Below, piece after piece: positions 6,924 to 8,386 of a stretch of 8,386 bases of DNA. Every line of letters begins with the position of its first letter. Within the stretch, counting starts at the first letter, position 1. The stretch comes from Planctomycetota bacterium (GTDB lineage: Bacteria; Planctomycetota; Phycisphaerae; UBA1845; PWPN01). The DNA lies in NCBI GenBank assembly GCA_016209665.1, contig JACQVT010000433.1:1-8386 (forward strand), given 5' to 3'. A program made the position numbers and the translations under genes. The notes under the pieces are model-generated. The model was not told the DNA's origin, did no database searches, and saw only the letters and a list, made by a program, of their open reading frames with translations.

Positions 6924-7502
6924 ATGGTCGACTTCCTGCGGAACCTGTTCTTCGAGAGCCTCGTGCTGCTCGTGATCGCCGAGGGCATCGCCCTTGCCGT
7001 GGTGCTGGCGATCCGCCGGCGCCAGACGCCGCCCGCGGGCCGCTGGTGGATGCCCATCGCGCTGGTGGTGTGCGCGGCCTTGCTGGCGGTACAGTGGCTG
7101 GTCCGGACCGATCGCGAACGGTTGCGGGCAGCCGTCACCGAGATGGCCCTGGCCGTGGACGACGGCGACGTCGCCGCCCTGGCCGAGCATATCGACGCCG
7201 ACTTCCAGTACCGCGACCAGGACCGACGGGCCTGGCTCGACGACGTCCGCCAGCGGCTGCAGCGCTGGCGCATCGACGAGGCCAGGGTCGGCGGCTTCGT
7301 GATCGCGGTCGAGGGCGACAACGCGGTCGTCTCGTTCCGCGCAACCTGCGACTGGCGCAGCGGCGATCAGTCCCAGCACGGCGTGCACAGCCTCTGGAAG
7401 CTCAGCTTCGTCCGCCGCGAACGGAACTGGCGGCTCCTCCGCGTGCTCGACGCGAAAATCGGCCCCGGCGGGCTCGACTACACCGCCATCCTCCGGTTCT
7501 GA
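6924..7502 (+). CDS. Two-helix membrane protein with NTF2/SnoaL-like domain
   Basis: A protein of 192 residues. Two membrane segments (about 7-30, FFESLVLLVIAEGIALAVVL, and 42-60, WMPIALVVCAALLAVQWLV) are joined by a short Arg/Pro loop. The soluble part from about 66 to 175 has the order expected of a cystatin-like NTF2/SnoaL fold: a long helix (RERLRAAVTEMALAVDDGD), a second helix (VAALAEHIDADFQY), then helix DDVRQRLQRWR, then a set of beta strands (GGFVIAVEGDNAVVSFRATCDW, HSLWKLSFVRRERNWRLLRVLD). No catalytic residues stand out, so enzyme activity cannot be claimed; binding or structural roles are as likely. By the positive-inside rule the Arg-rich loop between the helices suggests that loop is cytoplasmic and the soluble domain outside. 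The ATG at 6924 has only a weak GACGAG upstream. The gene stands alone, divergent from the pseudopilin gene. Confidence 0.8.
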   Translation: MVDFLRNLFFESLVLLVIAEGIALAVVLAIRRRQTPPAGRWWMPIALVVCAALLAVQWLVRTDRERLRAAVTEMALAVDDGDVAALAEHIDADFQYRDQDRRAWLDDVRQRLQRWRIDEARVGGFVIAVEGDNAVVSFRATCDWRSGDQSQHGVHSLWKLSFVRRERNWRLLRVLDAKIGPGGLDYTAILRF

Positions 7503-7614
7503 CCGCACCCGACGCCACCCGGCCTGCGAACGGAAATGTCGTGTGCAGAAAACCGCTGCGCAACCCACGGTAAGGTTGACGGTTAGGGCGTTTGAAGAAT
7601 TCCTGGGAAGATCA

Positions 7615-7642
7615 TTGACTTGTCCAGTAGTCTCGGCATAAA
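7615..7642 (+). promoter_or_regulatory. Possible promoter of the secreted-protein gene
   Basis: TTGACT (7615-7620, 5/6 to consensus) is followed after 16 nt by CATAAA (7637-7642, 4/6). Transcription would start about 10-13 nt before the ATG, just ahead of the GGGAGG ribosome-binding site at 7650-7655. This is plausible but not strong. Confidence 0.4.
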
Positions 7643-7661
7643 ACGGCTCGGGAGGATCATG

Positions 7662-8024
7662 ATGAGGCCCAGCCTTGTGGTTCTACTGTCGATGGTCGCG
7701 GTTGGACCCGCCCACGCCGCCATTCTCACGTTCCACTTCGAGGGCCGGGTCGACAGGGTGAGCGATCCAAACGGAGTTCTGGGCGGCAACGTTACGGCCG
7801 GAGACGCCTTCTCGGGTGAGTACAGCTTTGACTCTGCGGCCTCGGACCAGCTTTCGGATGATCCCGAACATGGACTCTTTTCAACCGTGCCGCCATTCCT
7901 CTTCACTGTCGGACCCTTCTCGTGGATCTCGGCGGCGACTGGCTACATCCGCGTTAGTAACGGGCCGAACGTTGACCACTACTCTGCTTGGAGTTGGCCC
8001 TTCAAAAAAAATGTCGAACCCTGA
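7662..8024 (+). pseudogene. Secreted protein resembling a truncated PEP-CTERM-type protein
   Basis: A 120-residue exported protein starting MRPSLVVLLSMVAVGPAHA, a clear Sec signal peptide with an AHA cleavage site. The start is chosen because GGAGG (7651-7655) lies 6 nt upstream; the adjacent ATG at 7659 is the alternative. The mature part (FHFEGRVDRVSDPNGVLGGNVTAGDAFSGEYSFDS) resembles the opening strands of PEP-CTERM-type extracellular proteins of planctomycetes: a strand with a VDDP-like turn, a GxxxGDxFSGxYxFDS block, then beta strands. Such proteins normally run past 180 residues and end in a PEP-plus-helix-plus-Arg anchor. This one stops at FKKNVEP after an A8 run (8004-8011), just before the merR promoter, with no anchor. 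I infer 3' truncation by rearrangement. A naturally short secreted protein is the alternative. Confidence 0.6.
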
Positions 8025-8055
8025 ACCTTGGACCTTGGTTCAAGGTCGTTATAGT
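8022..8055 (+). promoter_or_regulatory. MerR-type dyad operator and promoter
   Basis: A perfect dyad GACCTTG-GTT-CAAGGTC (8031-8047) sits between TTGGAC (8028-8033) and TATAGT (8050-8055). The arm sequence ACCTTG/CAAGGT is of the kind bound by metal-type MerR regulators. A second, overlapping dyad pairs TGAACC (8022-8027) with GGTTCA (8037-8042). The hexamer spacing is 16 nt if TTGGAC is the -35, or 19 nt if ACCTTG (8025-8030) is used. It lies directly before the merR-family gene, so autoregulation is likely. Confidence 0.65.
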
Positions 8056-8062
8056 TGGCAGG

Positions 8063-8386
8063 ATGAGCGAGGATGCGAACTACACCATCGGCCGGCTGGC
8101 CGAGGCTGCGGGGGTGCCAACCTCGACCGTTCGGTACTACGAGCGGCGCGGGTTGCTCACGTCCGAGGCCCGGAGTCAGGGTAATTATCGGCTGTACGGC
8201 CCTGCCGCGTTGGAGCGCCTGCGGTTCGTGCGCTCGGCGCAGGCGGCTGGGTTCACGTTGTCGGACATCACGTTGCTGCTGAGATTCCGCGACGGCGATC
8301 CTGCGCCCTACCGGGAGGTGCAGGGCCTGATCACGAAGAGGTTGACGCGTGTCGCCGAGCAGATTGAGCAGCTCAAGGGAGTGGAA
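8063..8386 (+). CDS. MerR-family transcriptional regulator (3' truncated)
   Basis: The first 108 residues of a MerR-type activator, cut by the window end. The winged helix-turn-helix is YTIGRLAEAAGVPTSTVRYYERRGLL (7-32). The wing is NYRLYGPAALERLRFVRSAQAAGFTLSDI (41-69), both strongly conserved in MerR, CueR, ZntR and SoxR relatives. A dimerisation helix begins at about 84. The position that is the first metal-binding Cys in MerR (after the LLRLEDG-like segment) is Pro or Ala here (DGDPAP, 77-82), so it is not a standard Hg(II) sensor. The diagnostic C-terminal loop is outside the window, and the effector cannot be told. The ATG at 8063 has no Shine-Dalgarno and lies about 7-8 nt after the -10 element, so its mRNA would be nearly leaderless. 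The dyad promoter at 8022-8055 suggests self-regulation. Confidence 0.9.
   Translation, partial: MSEDANYTIGRLAEAAGVPTSTVRYYERRGLLTSEARSQGNYRLYGPAALERLRFVRSAQAAGFTLSDITLLLRFRDGDPAPYREVQGLITKRLTRVAEQIEQLKGVE

Noticed and set aside
6785..7568. Minus-strand frames and an alternative plus frame (6806-7573) over the membrane protein
   Set aside because: They overlap the frame with two membrane helices and an NTF2-like pattern, and are low complexity.
7576..7599. TTGACG (7576-7581) as an alternative -35 for the secreted-protein gene
   Set aside because: No -10-like hexamer lies at a suitable spacing; TTGACT at 7615 is better placed.

Overview
The window is GC-rich, with a few patches of lower GC. 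It looks like a chromosomal segment from a member of the Planctomycetota, most likely a Phycisphaerae-like lineage. The support is the mix of markers: a long pseudopilin-type protein with a classical N-methylation leader and a late FADGH motif (typical of the large planctomycete prepilin families), an exported protein resembling the N-terminal part of PEP-CTERM-type proteins, an L34 with an unusual N-terminus, and general scarcity of Shine-Dalgarno sequences. The taxonomic call is inference.

Layout, left to right. (1) Positions 2-799: the last 265 residues of an LDH-like malate dehydrogenase, cut by the window edge. (2) Positions 813-2208: three small genes packed head to tail (ATGA and TAATG overlaps), with visibly lower GC than the flanks. 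They encode a probable papain-fold (NlpC/P60-like) cysteine hydrolase, an unrecognised helical protein and a small beta-rich protein that resembles the DUF6941 type. This is the most system-like part of the window. (3) Positions 2316-3110: a TrmJ/SpoU-family tRNA 2'-O-methyltransferase. (4) Positions 3232-4815 on the minus strand: a membrane-bound family 2 glycosyltransferase of the CslA/cellulose-synthase-like kind, driven by a near-consensus promoter (5046-5074) about 230 nt upstream, with a hairpin-rich leader. (5) Positions 5257-5480: an extended -10 promoter and a 46-codon rpmH (ribosomal protein bL34), which is too short for most ORF scans. rnpA and yidC do not follow it. (6) Positions 5490-6596 on the minus strand: the pseudopilin-like protein, convergent with rpmH and only 9 bp away. 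(7) Positions 6924-7502: a two-helix membrane protein with an NTF2/SnoaL-like domain, preceded by a 62-bp element with perfect 11-bp arms. (8) Positions 7662-8024: a secreted protein that ends abruptly and looks like a truncated PEP-CTERM-type protein. (9) Position 8063 to the window end: the N-terminal 108 residues of a MerR-family regulator, with its own dyad-containing promoter placed so that the mRNA would be almost leaderless.

The housekeeping genes (mdh, trmJ, rpmH) are separated by accessory material and do not form one pathway. The two clearest regulatory circuits are the divergent glycosyltransferase/rpmH promoter pair, with palindromes between the promoters, and the MerR dyad promoter, which suggests autoregulation. 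No tRNA, rRNA, CRISPR array, transposase or convincing DnaA-box cluster was seen.
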